A stretch of 64,000 bases of DNA from Pyricularia pennisetigena (lineage: Eukaryota; Ascomycota; Sordariomycetes; Magnaporthales; Pyriculariaceae), in NCBI RefSeq assembly GCF_004337985.1, contig NW_021940923.1, positions 1,230,398 through 1,294,397 on the forward strand, written 5' to 3'. Positions 1-12,763 of this stretch are shown in pieces. The notes beneath the pieces were generated by a model. The model was given only the letters and a program-made list of their open reading frames with translations. It did not search any database and had not been told where the DNA came from. The stretch's first letter is position 1. The number at the start of each line of letters is the position of its first letter. The position numbers were made by a program, and so were the translations under genes.

Positions 1-43
<43 letters not shown>

Positions 44-3000
44 CTTTTTTCTTTTGCAAAGTCAAAACCCCAACGGACAATGTACTGTTACTTATATCGC
101 GGCCTGGTTTGTGTTTCTCATTCCCTCTGCAGTGATGGGATGAAGTCTGATTTGGGTTCAGACGCGGGTTGTTTGAATTGCACAGGCAGAAAGAGGCATA
201 GATGAAAGCTTGGTGGTTCCATGTACAGTGGAAGTTGGGCCGTGGTTCAAAACTACAAAGGGCAACACCGGGTAGGCAGGATCCATGACGGGGCGATGAT
301 GTCTTTCCGAACCATACATTGACCAAGGTCGGGGAGGTGCCCGCTCCGTTCCAAGTATCCTATCAGCTAGTGGGAGTTTTCAACGCGTTCAACTGACTCA
401 CTCGGACGTGCGGGGTTCCTGCAGACAAAAAAGACATGCGACGACAGATGTCCACATAGCTTTGGGCATCGCAAGGCAGAATCATCAAGACCGGCCTAGG
501 CTTGTCGGGAAAGCTTGTTTGAGACCTTACTATGTAAAAAAAAAAAAAAAAAATTGGCAATTTTGCGTGCGGGACCGCCCGGTATTCTGGCCTCCACTTT
601 CTTTTCGTCTCGCTGCAGGCTGCATCACTAGTTACATCACAATGATGCAGTGCTCGCCTGTTCTGGGTTAGGTAGCTTGCACGACTAGACCCAAATAGGC
701 ATGAAAATGCAAGTCTGCGCGAGCCTTTGTCAGGACCTTGCATATCCATATACAACGTGGCAATCGGGAAGTGGGATCTCAAATCTACAGGTGCTCGCAG
801 TACATGGCAGTGGTATCCTGCAACTGATAGGTGATGTTGATCTTGATGATTCGAAAGCTGCCACTTCCACCATGTAGCATCAAGTGAGTCTGCTGGTTCA
901 AGAACAACATCAGAAGCACGTAAATGAGCTGGCAGCATCAAAAAGAGGTATTTACCTCTCGCATCTTGAACAGAACTACCGCGTTTTTCTTCAGATCTCC
1001 ACTCAAGGAGATAGTCATGATAATAAAATATCGCTCTGGTCTGGTGGGAGCAAAGATATCGGGACAACTTCCCCCTTTGTACTTAGCTTGGCATGTAGCT
1101 AGGTACCCTCTCCCTTTGATAAATAGGTAATTGGGTACTTTATCCGCATTGCTCTGTTCTCGAAGTCGACTTCCTAGAGTGTGTGCGATTGTACATGTCT
1201 CCTTTCCTCTGTATCGACTGAAGAGATATGTGACCTGTATTTTTCATTTCCTGTATTCCTCCAGTACCGTTCTACATTCACTCCCTCCAGGATCCCCCAA
1301 GACAGATACCAAAATACCCAGACTCATAGGTTCAGACTATTGATTCATAGCTCCGATGAGACTGTTTGCAGTCTACCTACCCGTCATTTCTTGTGGAAAA
1401 GGCATGTTTGAAATGCTGACCTTCTGGATACAAAGGCTGCATATCACGTCGAGGTCTCTCCATTGGTATTGCCCGCCGCAAGCGTCCAGAATTAATGATG
1501 ATCCTTGCTAGAAATAGCTCTACGTATCAAATGCTACATACAGATACTGCAGATCTGAATTCAAGCATAAGTACCGTTATGAGGACATTGGTGACCCCAT
1601 GGCGTGTAGCTTGTATGGTGTCGACCAGGTAGCTCTGCTTTGGAGAGCGAGACATAGACTTGCCGCCCGTAGATGACTCCTGTTCAATCTACCTCCCGGC
1701 CAGCCCAACCTGCAGTGGTCAAGAGAATCGTTGGCGAGCAACATGAAACCATTCGAACCTGGTCGTTTGCTCAACAGCGTCGCAAAAGAGGAATCCAGAA
1801 AAATACCTGTTCTCAGACCCGCAGCGTATTCAACTCCAGAAGGGCTACTGCTTGGCAAGGATACAGGAACTTGCATCTGACGGAAACTATCGTGGCTAGC
1901 CCGAGGAGCAGCGGATCTTTACAGGGTAAGCTGATCAATGATACTTGTTGCCGTTGGCTCGTGTAAAGATGAAGTTGGTGGTGTCAATGCCTTTGATACA
2001 TTTATGCTCTTTTTCCCTGGTGACCATCGCAGTTGTAAAAAGCTTCTTGGCAGGGAGTTGCTGACAGCTGGTAACGATAGCCTTGAAAAGACATGAACTG
2101 GACACTAATAAAAAGTCTCTTTTAAAACTCTTGTACAAGATGAAGCAGCTACAGATCTTTACAGGAACAAGCCTTGCTTCCAGCCACTATCATCAAGAAC
2201 TGGGTAGTTTGGTGATTTGTCAGTACATTGCTGTGATATTACTACTCTCCTTGACGTCGACGATAGCCAACAACTATATCTAGCCAGTTTGGGTACAGGT
2301 CCTAATCACAGTTAGCGTGGACTTTGAATGTGCCAACCCTGCCCTGGTTTGTGCATGTTTAGATTAGTCAACAAAGTCGCCAAGACTGGTGCACAAGCTT
2401 GTCCTCCAACGCATCATCGCTGTTGCATAGCCTCAGTGGCGTTCTTCACCATGCCACCTGCCGAAAAGCCACCCTTAACTAGTTTACATGTATCAAATAT
2501 CATGATCTGCGAATTCTAGTAGCAATCCAAAAAGTAGCAAAAGTCTAACCAGCGTAATTACAATGCCGGCGTGAAAAGTCCACGGTCTGATTTCTCTAAA
2601 AGACGGGATTCTCCGCCCGGAGCCTGCAGGTTTTATTTTCGAGCAAGGCAAGCAGTTCGCGTTGAAATTGGAATTAGATCCCTGTAGCACCTTCAGTATT
2701 TGCTGATCTCGGGTCGGGGTGTGTGTTGATAACCTTTCGATTGTTTTCTCTGTCAGCATCGACAGGAAGTTTTGATATGAGAAACGTCAGCTTCCTGGGA
2801 TACCTATATGTTGCGAATGAACCGCGGTCAAAACTAGACCCCTCTCCAGACCCATGATTCTGTTGCGGCAAGGTCCGCTCCTGTCCTGTAGATCATTGCT
2901 AGAAAGCGGATTGCTGGTCTTACACCAACTGTCGCGTAGCAAACTCAAAATTGAAGGTTGAGCGCATTCCATCTGGCTGGGTCAGTGTACCCTGCAGCAA

Positions 3001-6000
3001 GTTGTCCATAATGGAAAATTCTCAATAGCCATGCTGAGCCCGTTGAACAAATGGCTGGCATAATGTGAGGTTATCGGACTAGCAAATAGTCAATATTGCA
3101 GAGTAGAATTGCGTGTTATAAGTTGCATGAGAAATGCTGGACTTGGAACAAGTCCGACAAAACCACCAAGAAGAGTGAAAAAAACAAAAAAAACAAAAAA
3201 AAAAACAGGTTGTATAGTAAACACGACTGCACGTTGTTATCGCATCCTCGAGGAAACAGGGTTGCGCCGAATATAGCACATCAAGGATGGGTTGTCTTGG
3301 GATCTCACTCACCGGCTCCGAAACGAAACCGCGTTTCAAAGAAATGTTTTCTGAGACATGTCAAATGACAGCAGTGATAGAAACGCAATATATATAAAAA
3401 AATAGACAACCTATTTCTATTGTACGTATTTTGCACACATGTCCCTCCAAGATGCATCTCGAGCCCTGGACCACTAGGCCCTTCAAAAGCCACCGGGGTG
3501 ACGTCTGAGCTTCAGATGACAGGAGGACCCACTCAGGGAGGGAAGGGGGGAGATACTGTATGTGCATGCCGCCCCCAAAATAGACGTGACGTTCGCCTGT
3601 GTTCCTACGGAACCGTTTTGTTACATGGCGCGCTTTCTTTTTTCTTCCTTTTTTTTTTTCTTCCCGCCAAGGTGGTCTAAGATCGCCAAGAGCCGATCTG
3701 TCTAACCCCAAGTAGGTAATCATCCGAGCTAGGTTNNCCCAATACAGTGATGATAATAATCCCTCCCGAGGATCTGGGACTCGACCACAGAGTCATAATG
3801 TCGGATGAGTGTGAATGTCAACATGCAAAGCAGATGGATCGACGGGATACGTCAGATCACACACGAGCAGTAATTTCATTGTGCGGTATGACTGTACCTG
3901 GCCTGGAATAGTTGTAAAAGCCGACCAGACGGGGCTGAGCGAACGGCAACCAAACAAAGAAATCAAATGCTTGACATTAATTGAAAAAGGGCGCGACGCA
4001 CGCTAGGCACCCGCAAGTGTTCGTCTGCGTTTCAGTCTCATTCTAGATCAATCAACGTTTCTGCGTCGTCGGCCGTCGCACGTGGATAACATGACTGAAC
4101 TGCCATGCCGGAGCGGCACAAAGGCAGGTTTGCACAAACGTGCGTCAAACAGATGGTTCATGTCGCCCGCCACTGCGAAACAAAGTGTCGGTATGTTGTG
4201 TTTACATGTCGCACAACAAATACCTGGGTTTATTTTATTCTACAGCTTTCTGCTGGGCAGAGATTGTCTACAGAAGCTTTCCAGTATGACCAGGACCGTT
4301 TTGTTACAGGAATGCACTGATACAAGATTCCGGATGGGGCTTTGGTCCGTCAACAACAAAAAAGAAACTTGGATCGGGGGTTCCATACCAACAAGCTTTT
4401 TTCCTCCTCCCCCCCATTTCAGATAGCGAGAAAAGCGCATAAACACACATCTCGGCTGCTGCAATAAGCGAGGCGAAGATCCGCCCTTTGGGTCGGGATA
4501 AGCCAAAATTCGACATCGACGCTAACTAATCCCGAGGCGAAGTCCAGCTGCCGAGAGGGGGGGACGGCGGAAAGGAGGGGTGGCAAGGCAGACTTGACAA
4601 CTTTTTTTTTTTTTTGACAAAAATTCGGGCCCCAGCCATCAGGTTAGCTACTTACTGTACGCGCGAGAGTCAGGCACCTACCTGTGTGGAAGCGAACAAA
4701 GTCCCGTCGTTTTGTATCTTTGTGGGGGGTTTTTTTTCTTCTTTTTTTTGTTGCCCATTTACTACACACTCGTCCGATCACAGAGAAACACGTCGCGGAC
4801 GGAGCCGTTGCTCCTTGAAACGGTTGAGAAAAAAAGACCAGTGATCAAGTTCAGTCTATATACATGTTGCACTGTGATATATTATTGTATCAGTGGGCTG
4901 CCATTCAAGTTTTTTTTTTTTTTTTTCTTATAAACAAAACCTGCATGCGTCATAGTTTTGATGCGGAAACAAACACCCAAATCGTGCATTGCTGGGACAA
5001 AAAAAAAGATTGCAGTGACAAAAAGTCTGGAAGCGGGAGAGGACAAGCATTGATGGACAGGAAAAAAAAAAAAACGCATAAATTCTCGCCTTGTATCAGG
5101 CCAACCTAGCGACCACCAAAAAAGCCGCCCAGCAGCTCATCATTGGCCGACCCGACACGATGAGAGGAGCACGCCCCAGGTTTGAGACGTGTGGGGGGTG
5201 GAGGGGCGGGTGGGCCGTACTCCGGTTGAACAGCTCGCAAGTGGGGAGGGAGTTGGGTCGGTTGGTCGTTCATTGTTGCCATTACTGTACTACTGCACAT
5301 GGGCCGCAAATAAAAGAACATGGCCTAATACCAACCAGTTTACCTGCTTTTTTTTTTTTTTTTTTGTTTTGTTTTTGGGAACGGCCAGTACCAGATACAT
5401 ACACTAGCTATGTTTAGAAATCGCCAAAGGGAGACGGGGGCCCAGTTCGACTTGGCCACGCAACGGCTGTCTAGGTCAGAAACAAAAGACAAAAAGGGGG
5501 GTTTGGCTGACTGGCAGCACCAGCAGCAGCAGTCAAATGATCGGTCTGTCACTACTGTAATTCAATTCAAGCTTAAAAAATAGAAAAGAAAAAAAAAACA
5601 AAATCCACACGTGGAAAATCATCGACTGACTTGCTTCTTTCTATTCAAACAAAGATCAATCCATTGCCAAGACTCGGAGAAAAACTACAAAACATATAAC
5701 AGCATAGGGTTATTTCGCATCATCGCAACTTTTTCCCCAAATGATCACACCTAAACATCAAATTGTGCTTGTTTTGGGATGACAACCCGCCGGAATTTCT
5801 CCGTACTGCCGCTGTATGTATGCTATGCTATGCTATGTAATGTAATGTATACACAATACAGTAAAAGCCTCCCTTGTCTTGTCACCCCGACCGTTTGATC
5901 GACGCGTGCAGGGATCTAGCCTACCCAATGGGAGAAACCAGCAGTAGCTTACCGGCACTGCGGCAGTACGAAGTACGTATGTGCTACACTTTGCAATACC

Positions 6001-6583
6001 GGTATTCACCCAACACCTCACTCCAGTACTGTAATCAGCCTGGCCGGGGGTCAGGCCTTGAAGAGCCTTGGGTCCCTCGCCACACAATCCGTCTTTGTCA
6101 ACCGTTTGAAGACATGGCATAGGGGAGCCCCATGGCAAGGGCCCCGGTTGGCTCTGCCACCACATGGCCCGTATCAACTGGACCTACCTGGTGGCATGGG
6201 CGGAGTCGTGAATCCCGATCTACGGCGACCGTAGATCCAGGGTTGGACCCCGCCAGATGTTCAAATTAAGCTATGAAAACCCCCCCCCCCCCTACCTACG
6301 TCTCTCGACCCGGCATGTTGATGCTTGACCTGCCTGTCTTGTTCCCATCGCCTAAATCCCCTCTACATTGATGGGCAGGACCTTTTGGGAGGAAGAGGAG
6401 GATCACCAAGACAAAATAAGAAAGAGAAGGAGGGTAGGCCAAAGGGACAAAAAGAGGGGTCGATTTCCTCCTTCACCATGCACCGCAGCCGATAAGCAGC
6501 CAGCCCGGAGCGGATTGCCACCATAAGAAAGAGACAGGTCCCCTCGTACGTCATCTCGAGGCAGAGGAAGAGGCATTCCAAAC
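1..6583. other. gene-poor flank, no defensible gene
   Basis: I see no coding region here with recognisable domains, a plausible codon pattern or a convincing intron structure. Open frames are short and often run through homopolymers, which then read as poly-Phe or poly-Lys. The stretch begins with a T run of about 43 and has further A or T runs near 537-552, 3646-3660, 4603-4615, 4911-4926 and 5348-5365. A short TATGC/TAATG microsatellite sits near 5818-5848, and a 2-base assembly gap (nn) is at 3736-3737. It is probably intergenic DNA plus UTRs. The last few hundred bases would hold the promoter of the membrane glycoprotein gene. Confidence 0.6.
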
Positions 6584-8496
6584 ATGTCAACAACCACCCT
6601 GCTCCATGGCGGTACGACACCCCTCGCCGCGCTCACCACCATATTCACACCACCTCCCAACTGCGCCACGAGCACATGGCTGTTGACCACCACCGAAGCG
6701 CCTTCGCAATACCCGCCCTTCCCGACTGAAGGGCCATCCTCCTGCAACATCCCGCGATGGGAGGACAACATCGACGAGGGCTCATACGACTTCTATTCAC
6801 CGGCCATCTGCCCATCCGGCTTCGTCGTCGGCCCCTCCTGCACCTCTGTGCAGGTCAAGACTTCAGATGACTTCCCCAAGGTCGAGGCTGGAGAGACGGT
6901 GGCGTTTTGTGTGCCGAGGTGAGTTTTTGCTGTGATGGCGTCCTGCCGAGGAGTATATCCTATCCTGACGCAAGAAGCTAACCACGCCGGAAAACCCTCC
7001 CCAGTGGCTACTCTTGCACCGCCGATACGACAGAGGGTGGGGTCTGGGGCATGACCCAGACAGAAGTGTTCGCTGCACAGGTCACAGTAGCACCGGCAAT
7101 TCAGATCCGATGGAGAGATTTCGACCTGACTTTGTTTCCAACACACCCCCTGAGCCCCGGAGTTACCATCGGCATCGGCCCCAAGCCTACACGAGCTACT
7201 CCTTCTTCGCCTCCTCCTGGCCCTACCGGGCCCGCGGGTGGTAATGGTGTTATCGTGGTGCCTTTGCCGACTGTTCCACGATCTACGGTGCTCACTTCGA
7301 CGACCGGCAAGAGCGACGCCACAGCGCTGCCCATACCCAACCCAAACAGTGCTTCACAGCCGCGCATACCAGACGACCAGGCCGCGTCGCCTGCCACAAC
7401 CACCCGTCTGAACTCGTCGACGGCGACGACCGCCGCATCAACCGGACGCAGCAGCCAGTCTGCAGACCTGACAAAGGCATCTCCCATGGAATCGACAAAT
7501 TCACATGGGCTACCGCTCGGCCCGATAATTCTGGCTTGCCTAATTAGCGTGCTTATCTTCAGCGCAAGCGTTTTCTTCTTTTCTAAGCGCCGGAGAGACA
7601 GGGGAGGGAGTGGGTCGGGGACACAGCCGCCTCTGTTGCCGGTCGGCGTGGGAGTGTGGGTAGGAAGCAGCCACGAAGGTGATAGCAAAAGGAAAATGGG
7701 TTCAATACCAACAATGTGGACAAAATGGATCATGGCTCTGCGCAAAAAGTCGAACCGACAAGTTGGCGACGGTTGGCCGAATCATGACATTGCCAGCGAT
7801 GCGCAAAAACAAAAATCGAGATCACGGGATACAATGGGCTGGGCCGGGTGTCCGGCAGAGGGAGCCCCTGGTTCCAAGGAAAACCCAGCCGAGCTGGAGC
7901 AACTGGGGAATGGGCACGACTCTGAAGCACAGCAGAGGTGGAGCTGGGTGTCTAGGATGTTCAGCATACGAGCTTCGCGGCAGGGCGAACAGGACGACGA
8001 CGACGACGACGACGACGACGACTATTTCAAGTCTAGCGTTATGAGCAGTAGGAGGACAACAAGATCTTCCCGCTGGACGGTTTCCGACGCCGAAGCTATG
8101 ACTGGCGATAGGCAACACGACTTGACGGCCCCGGGGGCATTGTGGCCGCCCGTGCCTGCGGTGCCGAGGTTGCCAAGGCCACTACCTGCGGTGCTGATCA
8201 GCAGCCCCAAGAGCCCGACGTTGACGTTGAGGCCAATGACTGCCCGCAGTGCTTTCACCGTGAGGACCGAGACGACGGAAATGAGTGATATAAGCGAGGA
8301 AAACGACATGCTGAGTCGCTTGTCACTAACGCGCATCTCGTGCTACACGGGGGCTGGTGGTCTGCTGTCGCCTAGAAGTTCGTCGCGGAGACTGAGCCAC
8401 ATAAGTGGTGGTACCTTTGGACCAGGTGGTGGTGGTGGTAGTAGTAGTAGTAGAAATAGCCACAGCCGCTCGTCCCGGGCAACTCCAGAATCATAA
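6584..8496 (+). CDS. Ser/Thr-rich single-pass membrane glycoprotein
   Basis: This is a two-exon gene: exon 1 6584-6918, intron 6919-7004 (GTGAGT...CCAG), exon 2 7005-8496, joined in frame to give 608 aa. The N-terminal ~130 residues carry paired cysteine motifs (AICPSGF, FCVPSGYSC) seen in many uncharacterised fungal cell-surface proteins. The intron splits the Ser codon of CVPSGY, which supports the splice. A Ser/Thr/Pro-rich stretch, presumably O-glycosylated, follows. One hydrophobic segment near residues 283-305 (PIILACLISVLIFSASVFFF) is followed by a basic stop-transfer KRRR. The ~300-residue tail is low complexity, with a run of ten Asp near residues 444-453 and Gly/Ser-rich ends. I see no classical signal peptide at the chosen Met, so topology (outside N-terminus) is inferred from the Cys/Thr-rich region and the KRRR. 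A wall-stress sensor or adhesion role is possible but unproven. Confidence 0.85.
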
Positions 8497-8567
8497 AACA
8501 AGAGTATTACCACAAGCGTGTCGTCTTTTTTTTTTTTTTTTGCTGCTGCTGATGCTCAGTGCATGTG

Positions 8568-10064
8568 CTACGATCCTGGCGTCGCCGGCACAAGTCCCCC
8601 GCCAACATTCTCGACAGATTCGAGGGGCTCCTCGATTGGCACAGGGGTCAAAGTGGCCTGGTGATGGCCATCATCAGCGTCGGCAGGGTCCGCCTCTCTC
8701 TTTTCCTTCTTCTTGTCCAGCTTCTTCTGGTTTCTCTTCCCCTTGATGTTCATGGTGATATGATGCTCCTTTTTTTCCAGTTCCAAAACGGAGCCCCTCC
8801 AGGTCCTGCCGTGCAGGTGACGCAGGCAGAGCCGCTTCCCTTCGTCGGGGTAGTACATCCAGCATGCCCACTTGGCCCAGTTGCCAAGCTTCATCTGATC
8901 TCGGGCACGGTGCCCTACCGTGTCCTCGATGAAGGCACCTCTGGCCATGGACAGGCGCGTGGGGAACACGCGCGCGAGGTAGTGGGATACTTCGGCAATA
9001 TGAGGCTTATCGTGCCAAAAAAACAGCGGGGTCAAGGGGATGGGAGGCAGGGACGATGACGACGGAACAAACGTTCGCTTGAGCTGGCGTGTCAATCGTA
9101 ACAGAGCCGAGTGGTAGGTGACGTGCGCCTGGACAGCGTAAGAGAGGAGTCTGCAAGACGGTAGGCAGATGTACTTGACAGGGGGCGATTCCAAGTCCGT
9201 AGTGAAGGCATCATCGCAGATGCCGCTGGGGGTATCTGCTGCTGCGGGAGAGCCTGGCAGGGAGCCGACCGTTGCAGCATCTAGCGCCGTGACTGGTGCG
9301 TCAGAGGTTGATGTGGAGGAGAGGGACAAGGAAGACAATGACAAGGTCGAAGGGAGGCCAGCTGGCGATGCCTTGTTTGTCTCCATGACATCCAACATTC
9401 CGTCAATAGGTATGTCTGTGACAAGAGTCCAGTCATGTTGGTGAATCCACTGCGAACCGGGGCGATTCGGGACGATTTGGCAGGGTTAGCTAGCTGGCTA
9501 GGTATCTGGCTGGCTAGGTATTTGCGAGATGATTAGAATTAGATGTGGGCGTTGACGTACCACATAGCTGGTTTCAGCCAGACGCAAGGCAGTGCGGACA
9601 GCAAGCCCAAAGCCCAGGCGATCGGCCGGCTCCACAAAAGTCACCCTGCCATCGCATGTGCGACTGACCGTGACAGAAACGGCGCTGCCGAGCGGGTTCT
9701 TTCGGCCGTCAAACCCGAATTCGGCCTCGACGGAGCTCTGGGTCATGGGCACCGGAGGCGGAAGATCTGGGCAGTACTCGGCCAAGAACAGCTCCTTGAC
9801 GTTTTCCTTGTACACGTCGTAAACTTGGGCACCCTGGGCCGTCACCTGTCCCCTCTTGAGACGGGCGCGGGGCTTGATGTGATCATAGGTGTCCATGACG
9901 ACTATGACGCGACATTTCAACAGAGGGGGACAGTGGTGTCGGTAAGATGCGATGACTTGGGTGAGGAGTTCGGTTTCCGGGGCCGAGGGTGTCGGGGAGG
10001 TGGTGATGATGAGCGTGAGCAGGTTTGGAATGCGGTCCTCCATGACGGCGAATGAGCGAAACAA
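8568..10064 (-). CDS. conserved fungal protein, GT-A-like fold suspected
   Basis: This is a two-exon gene on the minus strand: exon 1 10064-9561, intron 9560-9450 (GTACGT...CGCAG), exon 2 9449-8568, giving 461 aa. Splicing joins LAETSYV to WIHQHDWTLVTDIP exactly in phase. The N-terminal half resembles nucleotide-diphospho-sugar transferase folds: a LLTLIITTSPTP opening strand, then IVVMDTYD, then the WIHQHDW segment. A middle Ser/Thr-rich stretch (about residues 195-250) looks disordered. The conserved C-terminal part contains FFWHDKPHIAEVSHY and GNWAKWACWMYYPDEGK, followed by a Lys-rich low-complexity tail. I see no signal peptide or membrane segment. Initiation could also be at the eighth codon (MEDRIPN). 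It is convergent with the membrane glycoprotein gene, the two stops lying about 70 bp apart around a T run. The gene call is firm; the glycosyltransferase-like label is a fold-level guess from memory of similar unannotated fungal proteins. Confidence 0.8.
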
Positions 10065-10554
10065 GCGAACAAAATATTTGTGGGAAGAGAACGACGGGGG
10101 GTTTGTTTTCGGATGTTTGTGGTGGTGGCTGCTCTAGGTTAGGCAGGCAGGTTTTTTACATGTCAGTCTCTCCTTCCTTCCATTTCACCCTTCAATCCAA
10201 TCCAACCAGGTTCCATGACGCCCGACTTTTGGATTGGCACTGAAATTTCGTGACCGTTTGTTTTGTTCGGTAGGTGACAGGCCAGGTCATCCATCCCCAC
10301 CCCGCAGCATTGGTGGGGGGGTTTTGACAGACCCACATTATTCGATGTGCTTGCTAGTGGAGATGTCACTTTTTTTTTTTTTTTTTTTTTTNNGTCTTTT
10401 TATCGAGATTATATGGTATCCATCATGTGTTTACCCAACCAACCCACAACACACACACCCCCCACACCCCACAGCCCACAGCGTGGTTTTCTACTATAGT
10501 ATAATCTCGCAACTTCATAACAAAGAAGGACAAGAACTGACCAAGACTACAAAG
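10065..10554. other. divergent spacer with 2-N assembly gap
   Basis: This spacer lies between the minus-strand GT-A-like gene and the partial xylanase. It holds a T run ending in the gap nn at 10391-10392, and a CA/CCCCA-rich stretch at 10435-10475. The last part looks like the 3' end of an intron: an AACTGAC branch-point-like motif near 10535, then an AAG acceptor at 10552-10554. If so, 10393-10554 is the tail of a xylanase intron and the upstream exon or exons are absent from the assembly. Confidence 0.5.
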
Positions 10555-11276
10555 TATCATCGGGCACTTGGGACCGCGACTCGCTCACCCGCGTGATCGA
10601 ATCGTACATCAGCAACGTGGCGGGGCATTACAAGGGCAAATGCTACGCCTGGGACGTGGTCAACGAGGCGCTCAACGACGACGGAACCATCCGAGATTCG
10701 GTATTCAACCGCGTCTTAGGGACGGATTGGATCCCCATGTCCTTCAAGGCCGCCGCGGCCGCAGACCCGCAAGCCAAGCTGTACTACAACGAATTCGGCA
10801 TCGAGCGGGTCGGCGCCAAACAGGAGGCGACCCTCAAGCTTGTTGACCTGATCAAAAACAGCGGCGCCACCATCCACGGCGTCGGCTTACAGGCGCATTT
10901 CATCCTCGGCTCGACGGGCACCAAGGAGGAGCTTGCGGCGTCCCTCAACTCCTTCACCGCCAAGGGCGTCGACGTCGCCTACACCGAGCTGGACGTCCGC
11001 CACCAGAAGCTCCCACCAGATGCGCAGGCCCTGCAGCGCCAGGCAGACGATTATGCGGCGGCCGTGGGCGCCTGTCTGTCCGTGGACCGTTGCGTCGGCA
11101 TCACGGTCTGGGGCGCGTCCGACGCCCACAGCTGGGTTCCGACCACCTTCCCGGGCGAAGGTGCCGCCACGCTGCTCGACGAGAACATGAACCCCAAGCC
11201 GGCGTACAATAGGGTTCGAGACGTGCTGGCTGCTGCCGGGCGTGGCAGGAAGAGGTCTCCGAGAGTCCCTGCCTGA
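10555..11276 (+). CDS. GH10 endo-1,4-beta-xylanase, 5' part missing
   Basis: This encodes about 239 residues of a glycoside hydrolase family 10 xylanase, a secreted enzyme that cleaves the xylan backbone. The acid/base Glu lies in WDVVNEAL (about 10648-10671) and the nucleophile Glu in YTELDVR (about 10981-11001). Other family landmarks are YYNEFG, VGLQAHF and ITVWGASDAHSW. The C-terminus is complete and no binding module follows. The N-terminal part, usually a signal peptide plus 100 or more residues ending near HTLVWHSQLP, is not found upstream. The frame enters as VSSGTWDRDSL, which matches the family's usual SWVSSG.W continuation if one base comes from a preceding exon and the AAG at 10552-10554 is an acceptor. 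The first possible in-frame GTG/ATG would omit conserved residues. I therefore treat it as a partial gene, truncated by a collapsed gap at 10391-10392 or by a real deletion. Confidence 0.9.
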
Positions 11277-11880
11277 ATGTTTTTTTTTTTTGTTTGTTTT
11301 TTTTTTTTTTGTGACGGGTACACATGTCAGGGCTTTGCTTGCTCGCCAGGAAGTGCGACAGCAGCTCCGTCTGCCGGCGGACCTTTTTTTTTCTTTTCTT
11401 TTTCTTCTCTCCTCCCCCCTGTACATAAATCTATCGTTTTGGTCTTTTTGTTACTGCATATAAAAAAAAAATTCACTGCTTGCTTTGGTCCAGACAAAGT
11501 GCACGGTTTCTCTGTTGCCCCTCCCGACCACGCCGAGCCGATGGAGCTGAATACCCACCGTCGCTTCACTCGGCGGTTGTAAGCGCATTAAAATTGGACG
11601 GGACGCGCGTGCCCGACTGCCCCCCTCGCTAGTCGATGGCGTGGTATGGAGGCGCTCGCTACCCGACGTGCGCTTTGATGGCAACCAAATTAAACTAGGC
11701 GACTGCACGGCCTCGCTTTCAACCGGTGCAGAAAAACAAGGGAAATTTCAAGAGCTCAAGGACCCTGTCAATCTTGGGGATCTATTAAAGGCCGTTTGTT
11801 CCCTCGTCGGAAAAAAGAATGGCGACGGGGGAGGTGATGGATCTTGCCTTGCATCGCGGCGCGGGCACATCTTTGCTGCA
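11277..11880. other. intergenic, xylanase 3' UTR and lipase promoter
   Basis: T-rich tracts at 11280-11310 and 11383-11404 follow the xylanase stop and look like 3' UTR or polyadenylation context. The rest is the presumed lipase promoter and 5' UTR. I see no gene and no specific operator. Confidence 0.5.
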
Positions 11881-12718
11881 ATGTGGGCAATAAGTTTTCT
11901 CTCGCTGCTGCTTGTCTCGCTTGCGAGCGAGGGTTGTCTCGGTCAATGTAAGTATGAGGTGTGAGTGAGTGTGATATGGCAACAAAAAAAAAAAAGAAGA
12001 AAAAAAAAGAAGAGAAACTCACTCATTCACTTACTCACTCACTCACTTCCCCCTTTGGCCCATTGAACAAACAAAAAGTGCTGCTGCTAATTTCTCCCAC
12101 AGCCACTGCCGCAATCCGTGGCAGCGTCACCCAAGCACAGCTCGACACCTTCAAACTCTTTGCCGACTACACGGCGGCCGCCTATTGCAACAAGTCACCC
12201 GACCGCGTGTCCCAGAAGATTGCCTGCGGCTCCGATGCCTGCCCCCTGATCGAGGCCCACGAAACAACCATTGTCGCGACTCTGGTGTGAGTTGGTTCCC
12301 CCCAGCTGATGCACAGCCGCCTCCGCTCTTGTGGGCGGTGGTGGATCACCAACTGACTCGAGAGCGTCCACTAAAAGCTTTATTTTTAATTTTATTTTCA
12401 TCTTCCTTGCACCAGAGACGAAGGTGATAGGGCGGGCGGATACATCGCTCTGGATAGCACGGCAAACAGGATTGTGGTTGCCTTTCATGGCACCATCACT
12501 GCTGCCGGCTACATGGCAGAGTAAGTCGGATGCAACCTGCTTCTCCCCCCCTTGATTGCCCCATTGCCGCGCGGCTGTTCCACTAACCGAGACACCCTCC
12601 TCCTACCTGATCTCGCAGTCTAAACGCGCTGCTCCAAGACGACGACCTCTGCGATGGATGCCGAATCCATGCAGGTTTCAGATCCATTTGGGCTGCTGTT
12701 CACGACGTTAGTAGTCCA

Positions 12719-12763
<45 letters not shown>

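Noticed and set aside
363..1067. 234-codon open frame on the minus strand
   Set aside because: No domain, poly-Phe from an A homopolymer within it, and overlapping short frames on the other strand. Length alone is not enough.
7101..7745. 214-codon minus-strand frame inside the membrane glycoprotein gene
   Set aside because: Shadow of the Ser/Thr/Pro-rich coding region; no independent evidence.
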